DNA from: Mycobacterium sp. E796
GTDB taxonomy: Bacteria > Actinomycetota > Actinomycetes > Mycobacteriales > Mycobacteriaceae
Length of the DNA stretch: 64,000 nt
Assembly: GCF_001672815.1 (NCBI RefSeq)
Contig: NZ_LZKK01000325.1
Span: forward strand, 124,001 to 188,000
Reading direction: 5' to 3'
The position numbers and the translations under genes are program-made. Below, piece after piece: positions 35,566-43,409 of this stretch (position 1 is its first letter; every line of letters begins with the position of its first letter). The notes below the pieces were generated by a model that had not been told where the DNA came from, made no database searches, and was given only the letters and a program-made list of their open reading frames with translations.

Positions 35566-36701
35566 CTGGCGATGCCCGCCCGCCCGACCGGCTGATTGAC
35601 GTCAACGACCTGCCGATCGGTTTCATTGACGTCGCACTGAGCATGCCGCCGGCGGAGTTGGTCGGCGAAACGGTTGTGGTCCTGCTGCGTCCCGAGAAGG
35701 GCCCCCCGACGGCGGTGCTGAAGGTGGCGCGTGGCCAGCTCAGAGCCGCGAAATTGCGTATGCAGCGGCGCGTGCTCGCCGAACTCGCTGTCCACCAAGG
35801 ACTTAACGACGAATGGCGCAAACTGTTACCGCGGATACTCGCATTCGACGAGCGCGCTAATGCGGCCGTGTCCGTTGAGTCCTATCGCCGTGGAACAGAC
35901 CTGGCAGAGGTTCTGGCACGCCGCCCGAACCGTGTCGAGGAGCTGACCGCGGCTGCCCTGAGAGCCATCGCGCCCCTGCACCGCGGAACCGGGACGGCCG
36001 CCGTCGTCGACAACTTCTGCCTATTGCGGCGATGGGTCGTCGAACCCCTCGCGACCCTGACGGACGCGTGCCGGCGGCTGGATCCCCATCGGGTTCCCGA
36101 CATGAACCGGCTCGGCACCGTGCTACGGCAAGCCCTTGTCGGCTGGCGCATGCCGGTGAGTTGGACGCACGGCGACTACACGCCCGCCAACGTTCGGGTC
36201 GCCGGCATTCGCGGCCCGGTTACCGGCATCGTGGATTGGGGCGGCGCGCGGCCGGGCCAGCCTGCCTTCATCGACGAGTACCTGATGATCCTGACGGCGA
36301 GCTCTCTGGTGGAGCGAACCGATCTGGGCACGGTCGTCGCTGACCGGCTAAGAGCGGGCGGCCTCTCGGTTCGAGAGCGTTCGGCGCTGCGTGCCGCGCA
36401 CGACGAAGCGGCAGCGGGCGTCGAGCACAGTGAGCGCATCGACGAGCGCATCGCCATCGTGCTGACCTGGCTGCGCCATGCTTCCGGCTCGTGGCGCAAG
36501 CGTGAAACTCCGCCAGACCATCACACCTGGTGGGCCACCGATGTGGCTCCGGTGCTCGACGCCGCCGCCGCGTGGCTCGAATTCGATGTTCCGAGCGTGG
36601 ATTCCCGCGCGGGCCGAGGCGCGGCAAGCATTGTGCCGATGACTAAGCCGACGCGCGTCGGGGGCGCCCCGCAGGCCCGGAGGAACCGGACCGATGGCTG
36701 A
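35562..36701 (+). CDS. aminoglycoside-phosphotransferase-like kinase
   Basis: 379 residues from GTG 35562 (GTGA overlap). WTHGDYTPANVRV is the catalytic Brenner motif (Asp and Asn) and GIVDWGGA the metal-binding Asp of APH-fold kinases. Pairing with a glycosyltransferase suggests phosphorylation of a sugar or glycolipid intermediate rather than drug resistance. The C-terminal 30 residues are basic and disordered. It ends 45 bp from the convergent TetR gene. Confidence 0.8.
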   Translation: MTGDARPPDRLIDVNDLPIGFIDVALSMPPAELVGETVVVLLRPEKGPPTAVLKVARGQLRAAKLRMQRRVLAELAVHQGLNDEWRKLLPRILAFDERANAAVSVESYRRGTDLAEVLARRPNRVEELTAAALRAIAPLHRGTGTAAVVDNFCLLRRWVVEPLATLTDACRRLDPHRVPDMNRLGTVLRQALVGWRMPVSWTHGDYTPANVRVAGIRGPVTGIVDWGGARPGQPAFIDEYLMILTASSLVERTDLGTVVADRLRAGGLSVRERSALRAAHDEAAAGVEHSERIDERIAIVLTWLRHASGSWRKRETPPDHHTWWATDVAPVLDAAAAWLEFDVPSVDSRAGRGAASIVPMTKPTRVGGAPQARRNRTDG

Positions 36702-36746
36702 CGATGCAAAACGGAGAGCGAATTGGTCGCGATCGACGGTGGTGGG

Positions 36747-37457
36747 CTAGTCGCCGGCGTGCGCCGCGGCGGTCACGGGGACCTCAAATGAGAGTGGTTC
36801 CGCGCAAACCTTTCTCACCGCGAGTGCGTGGCGTCGCTCCATGAACTTCTTGAAGTAGTCGATTCGATCGGGATTGGTGAAGCTGGGCAGTGCCAGTATC
36901 CACGCCTTCTTGAAGTTATCGAGGTACTCCTCGGGTTGGTCCGGGTTGCTGATCCGGCGGACACCCACCCACAGTGCAATCAACATTTTGGCGACGTCCG
37001 CGGGATCCTGCTGGTGGATGACGTCACCCTCCCTGGCTGCTTTCTCGATGAGGGTGATGACGAAGTCTTTCCGCGATTTCCACAGCGCGCGGGGTTCTGG
37101 CGTCGTGTTTTCCAGCGCGTCGAGCAGCCGCATGCCGGCTCGGGAGAGGTCGTACTGGGTGTCCTGAACGGCACGGAGGAAAACGAATTCGATGAGGGTC
37201 TCCAGGCCCGACATGTTGCGGTCAAGCAACTCGGCGACTGCCGAACGGGTCAGCTGGGTGAGTTCGTCGATGATCGTCAGCGCCAGCGCCTGCTTCGAGG
37301 AGAAGTGAAAATACATCGCCCCCTTGGTCAGCTCGGCCTCCGCGAGGATGTCATCGAGGCTGACGAGGTTGTACGGAAGCTGCGCGAACTGGCGTGCGGC
37401 GGCGGCGATGAGACGATCGCGGGTGTTGTCGGGTCGCCGTTCGCTGTCCTCAGTCAT
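36747..37457 (-). CDS. TetR-family regulator (first of two paralogues)
   Basis: 236 residues. The N-terminal helix-turn-helix (VSLDDILAEAELTKGAMYFHFSSK) is of the type found in gamma-butyrolactone receptor-like TetR proteins, as is the LTIIDEL segment after it. The ligand domain runs to about 215, with a C-terminal tail of 20 residues. It is closely similar to the next gene on the same strand (37849-38490), so the pair arose by tandem duplication. GGCGGGGCG lies before the ATG. Target sites are unknown. Confidence 0.88.
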   Translation of the reverse strand: MTEDSERRPDNTRDRLIAAAARQFAQLPYNLVSLDDILAEAELTKGAMYFHFSSKQALALTIIDELTQLTRSAVAELLDRNMSGLETLIEFVFLRAVQDTQYDLSRAGMRLLDALENTTPEPRALWKSRKDFVITLIEKAAREGDVIHQQDPADVAKMLIALWVGVRRISNPDQPEEYLDNFKKAWILALPSFTNPDRIDYFKKFMERRHALAVRKVCAEPLSFEVPVTAAAHAGD

Positions 37458-37848
37458 CGCCCCGCCTGTTCTCTTTGCGCCCGCCGCGCAGCGGGGGCAC
37501 CTTACTTGTCCCGAGAAACCAACACCGCCGCGTCGATGCCTTCGATGATAGGCCCCGCTGACACGCAGTGTCTGTAGACCCGCCCGGTGCGGTGGCTCTC
37601 AATTCATCCCGCGGCCGTCCCCGACCTTACACCCCGCGTTTACCGCGGCTTCCCCCGAAGTTATGCCAAGTATGGGCCGCGGATGGTTGCTGGGAGACCC
37701 CCAGACCCCGGACGCCAGAGGTGTGAGTCGGACCCGGTCGACACTCGGAACCCAGGTCGTTCTTAGTTACCGGAGGCGACGACGGCGGCGTGGCGAGCAG
37801 GCGGGATGGCGTCGAGTCGTCGTAAGAGCGTCTGCGGCAGAGGGCCTT
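37458..37848. other. 391-bp gap between the TetR paralogues
   Basis: No gene is supported. CCGCG-N5-CGCGG at about 37637-37651 is a small inverted repeat. The segment 37763-37850 read on the minus strand in another frame continues the upstream TetR paralogue to a TAA, suggesting a frameshifted C-terminus. Confidence 0.45.
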
Positions 37849-38490
37849 TCACGCAAGCGCTTGACGTCGTTCGATGAACTTGGTGAAGTAGTCGATTCGA
37901 TCGGGATTGGCGAAGCTGGGCAGTGCCAGTGTCCATATTCTTTGCAGGGTGTCCAGGTAATCCGCGGGTTTGTCGAGATTGCTGGTTCGGCGGATACCCA
38001 CCCACAGTGCCACCAACATTTTGGCGATGTCTTCGGGATCGTGCTCGGCGATGACGTCGCCCTCGGCGGCTGCCTTTTGGATCAGGCTGGTGACGAACTC
38101 GATCCATGACTGCCACACCGTCGGGGGTAGGGAGGTCGGGTTGTCCAGCGTGTCGAGCAGTCGGACGCCGGCGCGCGCGACGTCGTCCTGTGTGTCTTGA
38201 GCGGCACGCGCGAAGACGAACTCGATCAGGGTTTCCAGGCCCGACATGTTGCGGTCAAGCAACTCGGCGATCGATGACCGGCTCAGCTCGGTGAGATCGT
38301 CAATGATCGTCAGCGCCAGCGCCTGCTTCGAGGGGAAGTGAAAATACATTGCCCCTTTGGTGAGTTCGGCTTCCGCCAGGATGTCGTCGAGGCTCACGAC
38401 GCTGTACGGGCGGTGGGCGAACTGGCGTGAGGCGGCGGCAATGATTCGCTGACGCGTCACGTCGGCTCGCCGTTCGCCGTCCTCATTCAT
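37849..38490 (-). CDS. TetR-family regulator (second paralogue, possibly shortened)
   Basis: 213 residues, matching the first paralogue almost throughout (VSLDDILAEAELTKGAMYFHF; RNMSGLETLIEFVF; NPDRIDYFTKFIERRQALA). It stops about 23 residues earlier than its twin. In another frame the DNA after the stop continues with a tail ending AAVVASGN, comparable to the twin's AAAHAGD, which points to a late frameshift. It is divergent from the PAS gene and may regulate that or the biosynthetic operon. Confidence 0.87.
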   Translation of the reverse strand: MNEDGERRADVTRQRIIAAASRQFAHRPYSVVSLDDILAEAELTKGAMYFHFPSKQALALTIIDDLTELSRSSIAELLDRNMSGLETLIEFVFARAAQDTQDDVARAGVRLLDTLDNPTSLPPTVWQSWIEFVTSLIQKAAAEGDVIAEHDPEDIAKMLVALWVGIRRTSNLDKPADYLDTLQRIWTLALPSFANPDRIDYFTKFIERRQALA

Positions 38491-38860
38491 TGCCCCGCCT
38501 TGTCTCGTCGCGGTTGCCGCGCGAAAAACCGTCGCGGCGCGGCCAGGCAGTTCCGCGACCGAGTCAGTTCCTTCGGGGAGGGGGTGGTGGCACGCCGGGT
38601 GCGTAGACCCCCCTGGAGCGGCGTTGTGTTCGTCGAAGTCTTCCGTTGGTCTGGCCTGGTCTGATCTGGAGCTGACGTCCTGACTTTAATTCACACTTTA
38701 CTTCGCGGGAAGACTCAAAGTGTGATAATTTGGCCGCTACCATGCCAAATAGTATGTAAATTGGCTGGTCAGGTGCATCGGCGGTATCTATACACGATTG
38801 CGCCTCAGGCGTCGCGGTGACACGCCCGCCCAGGTCGGCTTTCTTCCGTGAGGAGGACAT
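38491..38860. promoter_or_regulatory. divergent region between TetR paralogue and PAS gene
   Basis: 370 bp. It holds element copy 2 near its right end and AAAGTGTGATAATTTGG (38717-38733), a possible AT-rich promoter region. The first 30 bp resemble the sequence before the other TetR gene (GCCCCGCC-T-TGTCTC), a candidate shared upstream element. No gene is supported. Confidence 0.45.
38752..38787 (+). promoter_or_regulatory. 36-bp tripartite element, copy 2
   Basis: GTATGTAA (38752-38759), 13 bp, GTGCAT (38773-38778), then GGTAT (38783-38787), ending 73 bp before the PAS gene start. Same internal spacing as copy 1. Confidence 0.7.
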
Positions 38861-39388
38861 ATGTCGGTCGTGACCAGACAACCGGATGTGGCGACGCGCG
38901 TGCCATCGAAGTCAAACGCGCCTCCACCCACCGCGGTCTTACCCGACCCACCGCGCGACGGCCCTGGAAGGGACGCCACTGCGCCGGTTGAGCGCCGGCG
39001 CAGTGGGGGGCCCGCCGATTCGCCCATGGAGATCTTGAGCCGATTGCCCGCCGTGGTGGTGTTGGAGCGGCTCCCGGTTCCTTCGCTCGCGATGGCGCGG
39101 GACGGCATCATCTTGTTCGCCAACAGGGCGTTTGCCGAGATGGTGGGTTACGAGCTAGAAGCGTTGGCGGGCTCGGTGTTTCCCGAGATGTTCCACACCG
39201 TGCCGGCCACCTTGTGCGCGGTTTCGGGCGTCGACGCAGTCGCGAATCTGATCGTCGAGCTGCGGCACTGTGAGGGTTGGACGGTGCGCGCCAGGATGAG
39301 CCAGACGGCGATGTTGCGCCAGGCCGACCCGGTCGTGCTGGTGACGTTCGACAATTTGACGGAACGGCTGTGGATGGACGAGCGATGA
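38861..39388 (+). CDS. PAS-domain protein
   Basis: 175 residues. After 50 disordered Pro/Arg-rich residues comes a PAS fold (about 65-170: LPVPSLAMARDGIILFANRA, then FAEMVGYELEALAGS and MFH). No kinase, cyclase or DNA-binding domain follows, so it is a stand-alone sensor or ligand-binding module. GAGGAGGACAT precedes the ATG, closely resembling the leader of the PE gene 0.9 kb downstream, and both genes carry the 36-bp element. Confidence 0.78.
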   Translation: MSVVTRQPDVATRVPSKSNAPPPTAVLPDPPRDGPGRDATAPVERRRSGGPADSPMEILSRLPAVVVLERLPVPSLAMARDGIILFANRAFAEMVGYELEALAGSVFPEMFHTVPATLCAVSGVDAVANLIVELRHCEGWTVRARMSQTAMLRQADPVVLVTFDNLTERLWMDER

Positions 39389-39485
39389 GTCGCCGACCTG
39401 GATATCGTCGTGCGCCGATCTCTTCCCGGGCACCTGCGCTGTCGCCGGCAGCGACCTGGTTGTTCTAGTCCGGCGCTGCGTTTCC

Positions 39486-39508
39486 GCGAGCGCGGGTGAC
39501 GCGCTCGC
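39486..39508 (+). terminator. terminator-like hairpin
   Basis: GCGAGCGCG pairs perfectly with CGCGCTCGC across a five-base loop, 97 bp after the PAS stop. No T-tract follows. It probably ends the PAS transcript. Confidence 0.6.
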
Positions 39509-39592
39509 CGCTGCCGTGCCCCGGCTCCATGCCGTGCCACCGGCCCCAGTCGCGGCTCATTGGGCAGTCCACGCGAACTCTCCTAACGACGT

Positions 39593-39610
39593 GCAAGTAC
39601 TGCAAGTACT
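39593..39610. repeat. tandem GCAAGTACT x2
   Basis: Two exact head-to-tail nonamers, each containing the palindrome AGTACT, 37 bp before element copy 3. It could be a regulator-binding direct repeat. Confidence 0.45.
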
Positions 39611-39646
39611 AGAAGTTGACCAATTCCCTTACTAATGCTTCGATAA

Positions 39647-39682
39647 GTATGTATTCTACTGAATGAAGTGCATTGCCGGTAT
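39647..39682 (+). promoter_or_regulatory. 36-bp tripartite element, copy 3
   Basis: GTATGTAT (39647-39654), 13 bp, GTGCAT (39668-39673), then GGTAT (39678-39682), ending 71 bp before the PE start. It is the presumed control site for the PE-PPE-esx and biosynthetic genes. Confidence 0.7.
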
Positions 39683-39753
39683 CCACGGTCGCACCAGGCC
39701 CCGCGTAACGGCGTCCGGCCGATGGCTCGACCTGCTTCCGCTAGGAGGAGCAC

Positions 39754-40053
39754 ATGTCGTTTGTGACCACGCTGCCGGCGATGTTGTCGTCCGCAGCCGA
39801 CGAACTGCAAAACATCGGCGCCGCCGTGACCGCCGGAGACGCGGCCGCGGCCGCCCCGACCACCGGGGTGATTCCCGCAGCGGCCGATGAGGTGTCGGCG
39901 CTGACGGCGGCGCACTTCACCGCGCACGGCGTCCTGTACCAGGAGGTCAGCGCCCAGGCCGCCGCGATTCGTGAGCTGTTCGTCAGCACCTTGGCGACCA
40001 GCGCCGGTTCTTACGCGGCCACCGAGGCCGCCAACGCGGCCGCGGTCCTCTGA
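39754..40053 (+). CDS. PE-family protein
   Basis: 99 residues, the bare PE domain ([22 protein letters not shown]), ending soon after the YAATE secretion signal (YxxxE). AGGAGGAGCAC lies before the ATG. It would form a helical hairpin pairing with the PPE protein encoded 19 bp downstream and guide the dimer to an ESX secretion system, probably ESX-5. First gene of the presumed long operon. Confidence 0.93.
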   Translation: MSFVTTLPAMLSSAADELQNIGAAVTAGDAAAAAPTTGVIPAAADEVSALTAAHFTAHGVLYQEVSAQAAAIRELFVSTLATSAGSYAATEAANAAAVL

Positions 40054-40072
40054 GCTTCGTAGCGGGATCATC

Positions 40073-41503
40073 ATGGATTACGGGGCGCTACCGCCGGAGA
40101 TCAACTCCGGGCGGATGTATGCCGGTCCGGGCGCGGGGTCGATGCTGGCCGCCGCAGCCGCCTGGAACGGGTTGGCCGCCGATTTGCGTTCCGGGGCGGC
40201 CGGCTACGACGCCGTGATCTCGGCGCTCACCGGTGGACCGTGGCTGGGCCCGTCGGCGATGGCGATGTCGGCCGCGGCCGCACCCTACGTGGCGTGGATG
40301 AGCGCGACCGCCGCGGAGGCCGAGCTGGCGGCCACGCAGGCTCAAGCGGCGGCGGCCGCGTACGCGGCGGCCTTCGCGGCGACGGTGCCGCCGCCGGAGA
40401 TCGTGGCCAACCGCGCACTCCTGATGATGCTGATCGCGACCAACTTTTTCGGTCAGAACACACCGGCGATCGCGGCCACCGAGGCCCAGTACGCGGAGAT
40501 GTGGGCGCAGGACGCCGCGGCGATGTACGGCTATGCCGCGAGTTCGGCGGCGGCCACAGCGCCGGTGACTCCCTTCGCTCCGGCGCCGCAGACCACCAAC
40601 CTGGCCGGGTTGGCGGCGCAAGGGGGCGCGAGCGCCCAGTCGGCCGGCTCGGCGATTGGCGGCGCACAGCAGACGCTGTCCCAATTGACCTCGGCGATCA
40701 CCGGGGCGCTGAACAGCCTCGCGTCACCCCTGTCCTCCGCACTGGGCGGAACTTCTTCGTCGGGCGCTGCCGTGGGCCCCTTCGGGAGCCTCTTGTCCGA
40801 CTCCTCGCTCGGAGGCATCGCGACCGGTCTGATCACCTCGTACGGCGCGATGCCGGGCTGGATGGGCTTGTCGGTGATGTCGACGATGTTGGGCACCGTT
40901 TTCGGTCCCCTCATCGGTGGCCCGATGAACATCGGCTTCGCATCCGCAGCCGCGGCCAACACCGCTGCCGGCGCGGCGGGCGCGGCGGGTGCGGCGGCAG
41001 GGGCGCTGGGGCCGATCGGCGCGGGCCTTGGTGGTATCCCGGGCTTGGGCGGCTTCGCGGGCCTGGGTGCGGCGACCTCGGTCGGCGGATTGGCGGTGCC
41101 TCAGGGTTGGGGGCTCGCGGCAGCGGGCGCCTCGCCCGGGATGCTCGGGACGCTGCCGATGGTTTCTCCCGCGGCGATGCCTTTGGCCGGCGACGAAGTC
41201 GCCGCCGGACTGGGTTTCCCGGTGCCGCTCGGCGGGGTCGGCGGGCTCGGCCGAGCCGCGGCCGCGGGTGCTGGAGCCGGCGCGGCCATCGCGGCGGCCA
41301 AGTACGCGCCGCGCCTCAGGTTCGTGTCGCGTCCACCAGCCGCCGGATATTCGGACGACGGGGAAACCCCGGCGGCCCCACCGCCGGCGGCGGCGAAATA
41401 CCCTGTGCCCGCGTCATTCCCGACGAATGGGCACGCGCCCCCCGGGTATCAGGCGGCGGTCATATACGTGCCGACCAACGGAAACTCGTCGGCCAACGTG
41501 TAA
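40073..41503 (+). CDS. PPE-family protein (SVP-like subgroup)
   Basis: 476 residues. It starts [20 protein letters not shown] with the PPE signature at residues 7-9; the first 180 residues are the PPE domain. A Gly/Ala/Ser-rich central region with repeated hydrophobic stretches follows, then [10 protein letters not shown], close to the GxxSVPxxW motif of the SVP subgroup, and a Pro-rich tail. Secreted with its PE partner, presumably by ESX-5. The start is fixed by the canonical N-terminus; a longer frame overlaps the PE gene. Confidence 0.93.
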   Translation: MDYGALPPEINSGRMYAGPGAGSMLAAAAAWNGLAADLRSGAAGYDAVISALTGGPWLGPSAMAMSAAAAPYVAWMSATAAEAELAATQAQAAAAAYAAAFAATVPPPEIVANRALLMMLIATNFFGQNTPAIAATEAQYAEMWAQDAAAMYGYAASSAAATAPVTPFAPAPQTTNLAGLAAQGGASAQSAGSAIGGAQQTLSQLTSAITGALNSLASPLSSALGGTSSSGAAVGPFGSLLSDSSLGGIATGLITSYGAMPGWMGLSVMSTMLGTVFGPLIGGPMNIGFASAAAANTAAGAAGAAGAAAGALGPIGAGLGGIPGLGGFAGLGAATSVGGLAVPQGWGLAAAGASPGMLGTLPMVSPAAMPLAGDEVAAGLGFPVPLGGVGGLGRAAAAGAGAGAAIAAAKYAPRLRFVSRPPAAGYSDDGETPAAPPPAAAKYPVPASFPTNGHAPPGYQAAVIYVPTNGNSSANV

Positions 41504-41599
41504 CGGCAGCACAAATCAATTGACTCGAGGTGTGCTGGCTCGCCGCACAAGCGAACCAGCCACCGACAGAACCCCATCCATGTGAGGTAAGGAGCCAAG

Positions 41600-41896
41600 A
41601 TGGCAACACGATTCATGACCGACCCGCACGAAATGCGGGCGATGGCGGGCCGGTTTGAGGTCCACGCGCAGACCGTTGAGGACGAGGCCCGCAAGATGTG
41701 GGCGTCGTCGATGAACATCGCCGGTGCCGGCTGGAGTGGCCAGGCGCAGGCGACCTCCTACGACACCATGGGTCAGATGAATCAGGCGTTCCGCAACATC
41801 GTGAACATGCTGCACGGGGTGCGCGACGGGCTGATCCGCGACGCGAACAACTACGAGCAGCAAGAGCAGGCCTCCCAGCAGATCCTCGGCAGCTAG
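41600..41896 (+). CDS. esxK: WXG100 protein, EsxK/EsxJ/EsxM/EsxP/EsxW group
   Basis: 98 residues beginning [20 protein letters not shown] and ending ASQQILGS, nearly the sequence of the EsxK-type (QILSS) family. WSG near residue 45 is the WXG turn, and YEQQE is a YxxxE export signal. AAGGAGCCAAG lies upstream. It pairs with the EsxL-type partner encoded next. The paralogues of this group are almost identical, so the exact symbol is by gene order (PE13-PPE18-esxK-esxL). Confidence 0.93.
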   Translation: MATRFMTDPHEMRAMAGRFEVHAQTVEDEARKMWASSMNIAGAGWSGQAQATSYDTMGQMNQAFRNIVNMLHGVRDGLIRDANNYEQQEQASQQILGS

Positions 41897-41944
41897 CTCG
41901 AAGGACCCTCTGCCCCAAAACTTTTCAACCAAGGAGAGATGAAC

Positions 41945-42229
41945 ATGACCATCAATTACCAGTTTGGCGATGTGGATGCCCATGGTGCGACGATTCGCGC
42001 CCAGGCCGCGTCGTTGGAGGCCGAGCACCAGGCCATCGTTCGCGATGTGCTGGCTGCTGGTGACTTCTGGGGTGGCGCCGGTTCGGTGGCGTGCCAGGAG
42101 TTCATCACCCAGTTGGGTCGCAACTTCCAGGTGATCTACGAGCAGGCCAATGCTCACGGCCAGAAGGTGCAGACGGCGGGCAGCAACATGTCCAGCACGG
42201 ACAGCGCCGTCGGGTCCAGCTGGGCCTGA
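41945..42229 (+). CDS. esxL: WXG100 protein, EsxL/EsxN (Mtb9.9) group
   Basis: 94 residues, the family length, from ATG 41945 with AGGAG eight bases upstream (an ATG at 41939 is too close to it). MTINYQFGDVDAHGATIRAQ and GDFWGGAGSVACQEF are diagnostic of the Mtb9.9 family; WGG is the WXG turn. It forms the heterodimer partner of the EsxK-type protein. It is followed after 46 bp by a metabolic gene with no hairpin between, so transcription probably continues. Confidence 0.93.
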   Translation: MTINYQFGDVDAHGATIRAQAASLEAEHQAIVRDVLAAGDFWGGAGSVACQEFITQLGRNFQVIYEQANAHGQKVQTAGSNMSSTDSAVGSSWA

Positions 42230-42275
42230 TACCGAAGACCGGGTTACGCGCGGACGTCACGGGACCGTGATCGCC

Positions 42276-43409
42276 ATGAGGCCATACCGCTCCCTCGTCA
42301 GCGATAACACCGCGGGGGGTGCACCCGAGATCATCGCGGCCATCGCTGCGGCGGCAGCCGGGCAGGCACCGCCCTATGGCACCGACAGTTGGACGTCCAG
42401 CGCCCGGCGCCGCTTCAGCGAGGTCTTCGACTGCGACGTCGATCTGCTCCCCGTTTCCACCGGCTCGGCGGCGAACGCGTTGAGCTTGGCCGCGTTGACC
42501 CCACCATGGGGCGCCGTGCTGTGCCACCGCGACAGCCACATCAACAACGACGAGTGCGGCGCCCCGGAATTCTTCACTGGGGGCGCCAAACTCATTGCCC
42601 TGGGCGGGGATAACGCCAAGATCGACGCCGACGAGCTGCAGGCCGCGGTGCACCGCAAGGTCGGGGACATGCACAGCGTGCAACCGGCCGTGCTGAGCCT
42701 CACCCAGTCAACCGAGACCGGCGCGGTATACACCCCCGCCGAGATCGGACGGCTGGCCTCCATCGCGAAGCGTGCGGGCCTGCGCGTCCACCTGGATGGC
42801 GCCCGCCTGGCCAACGCCGTCGCCGCGTTGGGTTGCAGCCCCGCCGAACTGACCTGGCGCGCCGGCGTGGACGTGTTGTCCTTCGGCGCCATCAAGAACG
42901 GGAGCATCACCGCCGATGCGATCGTCGTGTTCGACCGCTCCCTTACCACCGAGCTGAGTTTCCGGGCCAAGCGTGCCGGACAACTCGCGGCCAAGATGCG
43001 TTTCGCCGCAGCCCAACTCGACGCCTACCTTGCCGACGACCTGTGGCTGCGAAATGCCTTGCACGCCAATGCCATGACCGCGCGGCTCTACGAGGGTCTA
43101 AATTCCATTGCCGGCGCTCACGTTACGGGCACGCCGGAGGCGAACATCCTCTTCTGCCTCCTGCCCCAGCAGGTCATCGACGGGCTGCTCGAGCAGGGCT
43201 ACGACTTCTACCACGGCCGGTGGGAACCGGGTGTCGTCCGTTTCGTCACCTCCTTCGCCACCACGGCCCACGTGGTCGACGAGCTCGTCGACGCGGTCCG
43301 CCGACTCACCGCGTCGGCAATCCAGGAAAACCGGCCGAACCGGTCTCGAACGCAGAGATCAGTCAGCGGCCGCCGAGCTGAGGTGGCGTGTATGGGAAGT
43401 GTCCGATGA
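42276..43409 (+). CDS. threonine-aldolase-like PLP enzyme
   Basis: 377 residues of the low-specificity threonine aldolase/beta-eliminating lyase fold. SDNTAGGAPE opens the fold, HLDGARLANA holds the PLP-binding Asp, and LSFGAIKNGS carries the Schiff-base Lys207. It would make or break a beta-hydroxy-alpha-amino acid. ATG 42276 is chosen; GTG 42267 is an alternative. The last 30 residues are a basic tail, and the stop overlaps the next start (ATGA). It begins the metabolic half of the operon right after the esx pair. Confidence 0.87.
   Translation: MRPYRSLVSDNTAGGAPEIIAAIAAAAAGQAPPYGTDSWTSSARRRFSEVFDCDVDLLPVSTGSAANALSLAALTPPWGAVLCHRDSHINNDECGAPEFFTGGAKLIALGGDNAKIDADELQAAVHRKVGDMHSVQPAVLSLTQSTETGAVYTPAEIGRLASIAKRAGLRVHLDGARLANAVAALGCSPAELTWRAGVDVLSFGAIKNGSITADAIVVFDRSLTTELSFRAKRAGQLAAKMRFAAAQLDAYLADDLWLRNALHANAMTARLYEGLNSIAGAHVTGTPEANILFCLLPQQVIDGLLEQGYDFYHGRWEPGVVRFVTSFATTAHVVDELVDAVRRLTASAIQENRPNRSRTQRSVSGRRAEVACMGSVR

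Larger units (their letters stand above)
39389..39753. promoter_or_regulatory. intergenic region before the PE-PPE-esx operon
   Basis: 365 bp without a gene. From left to right: a strong hairpin (39486-39508), a tandem nonamer (39593-39610), an AT-richer tract and element copy 3. The PE gene therefore appears to start a new transcript. Confidence 0.55.

Noticed and set aside
35562-36701. true aminoglycoside-resistance gene
   Set aside because: APH-fold motifs alone do not show drug specificity; coupling to a glycosyltransferase favours a metabolic kinase.
37663-38109. 149-residue plus-strand frame in the TetR gap
   Set aside because: Its right half is antisense to the second TetR gene and it lacks a ribosome-binding site.
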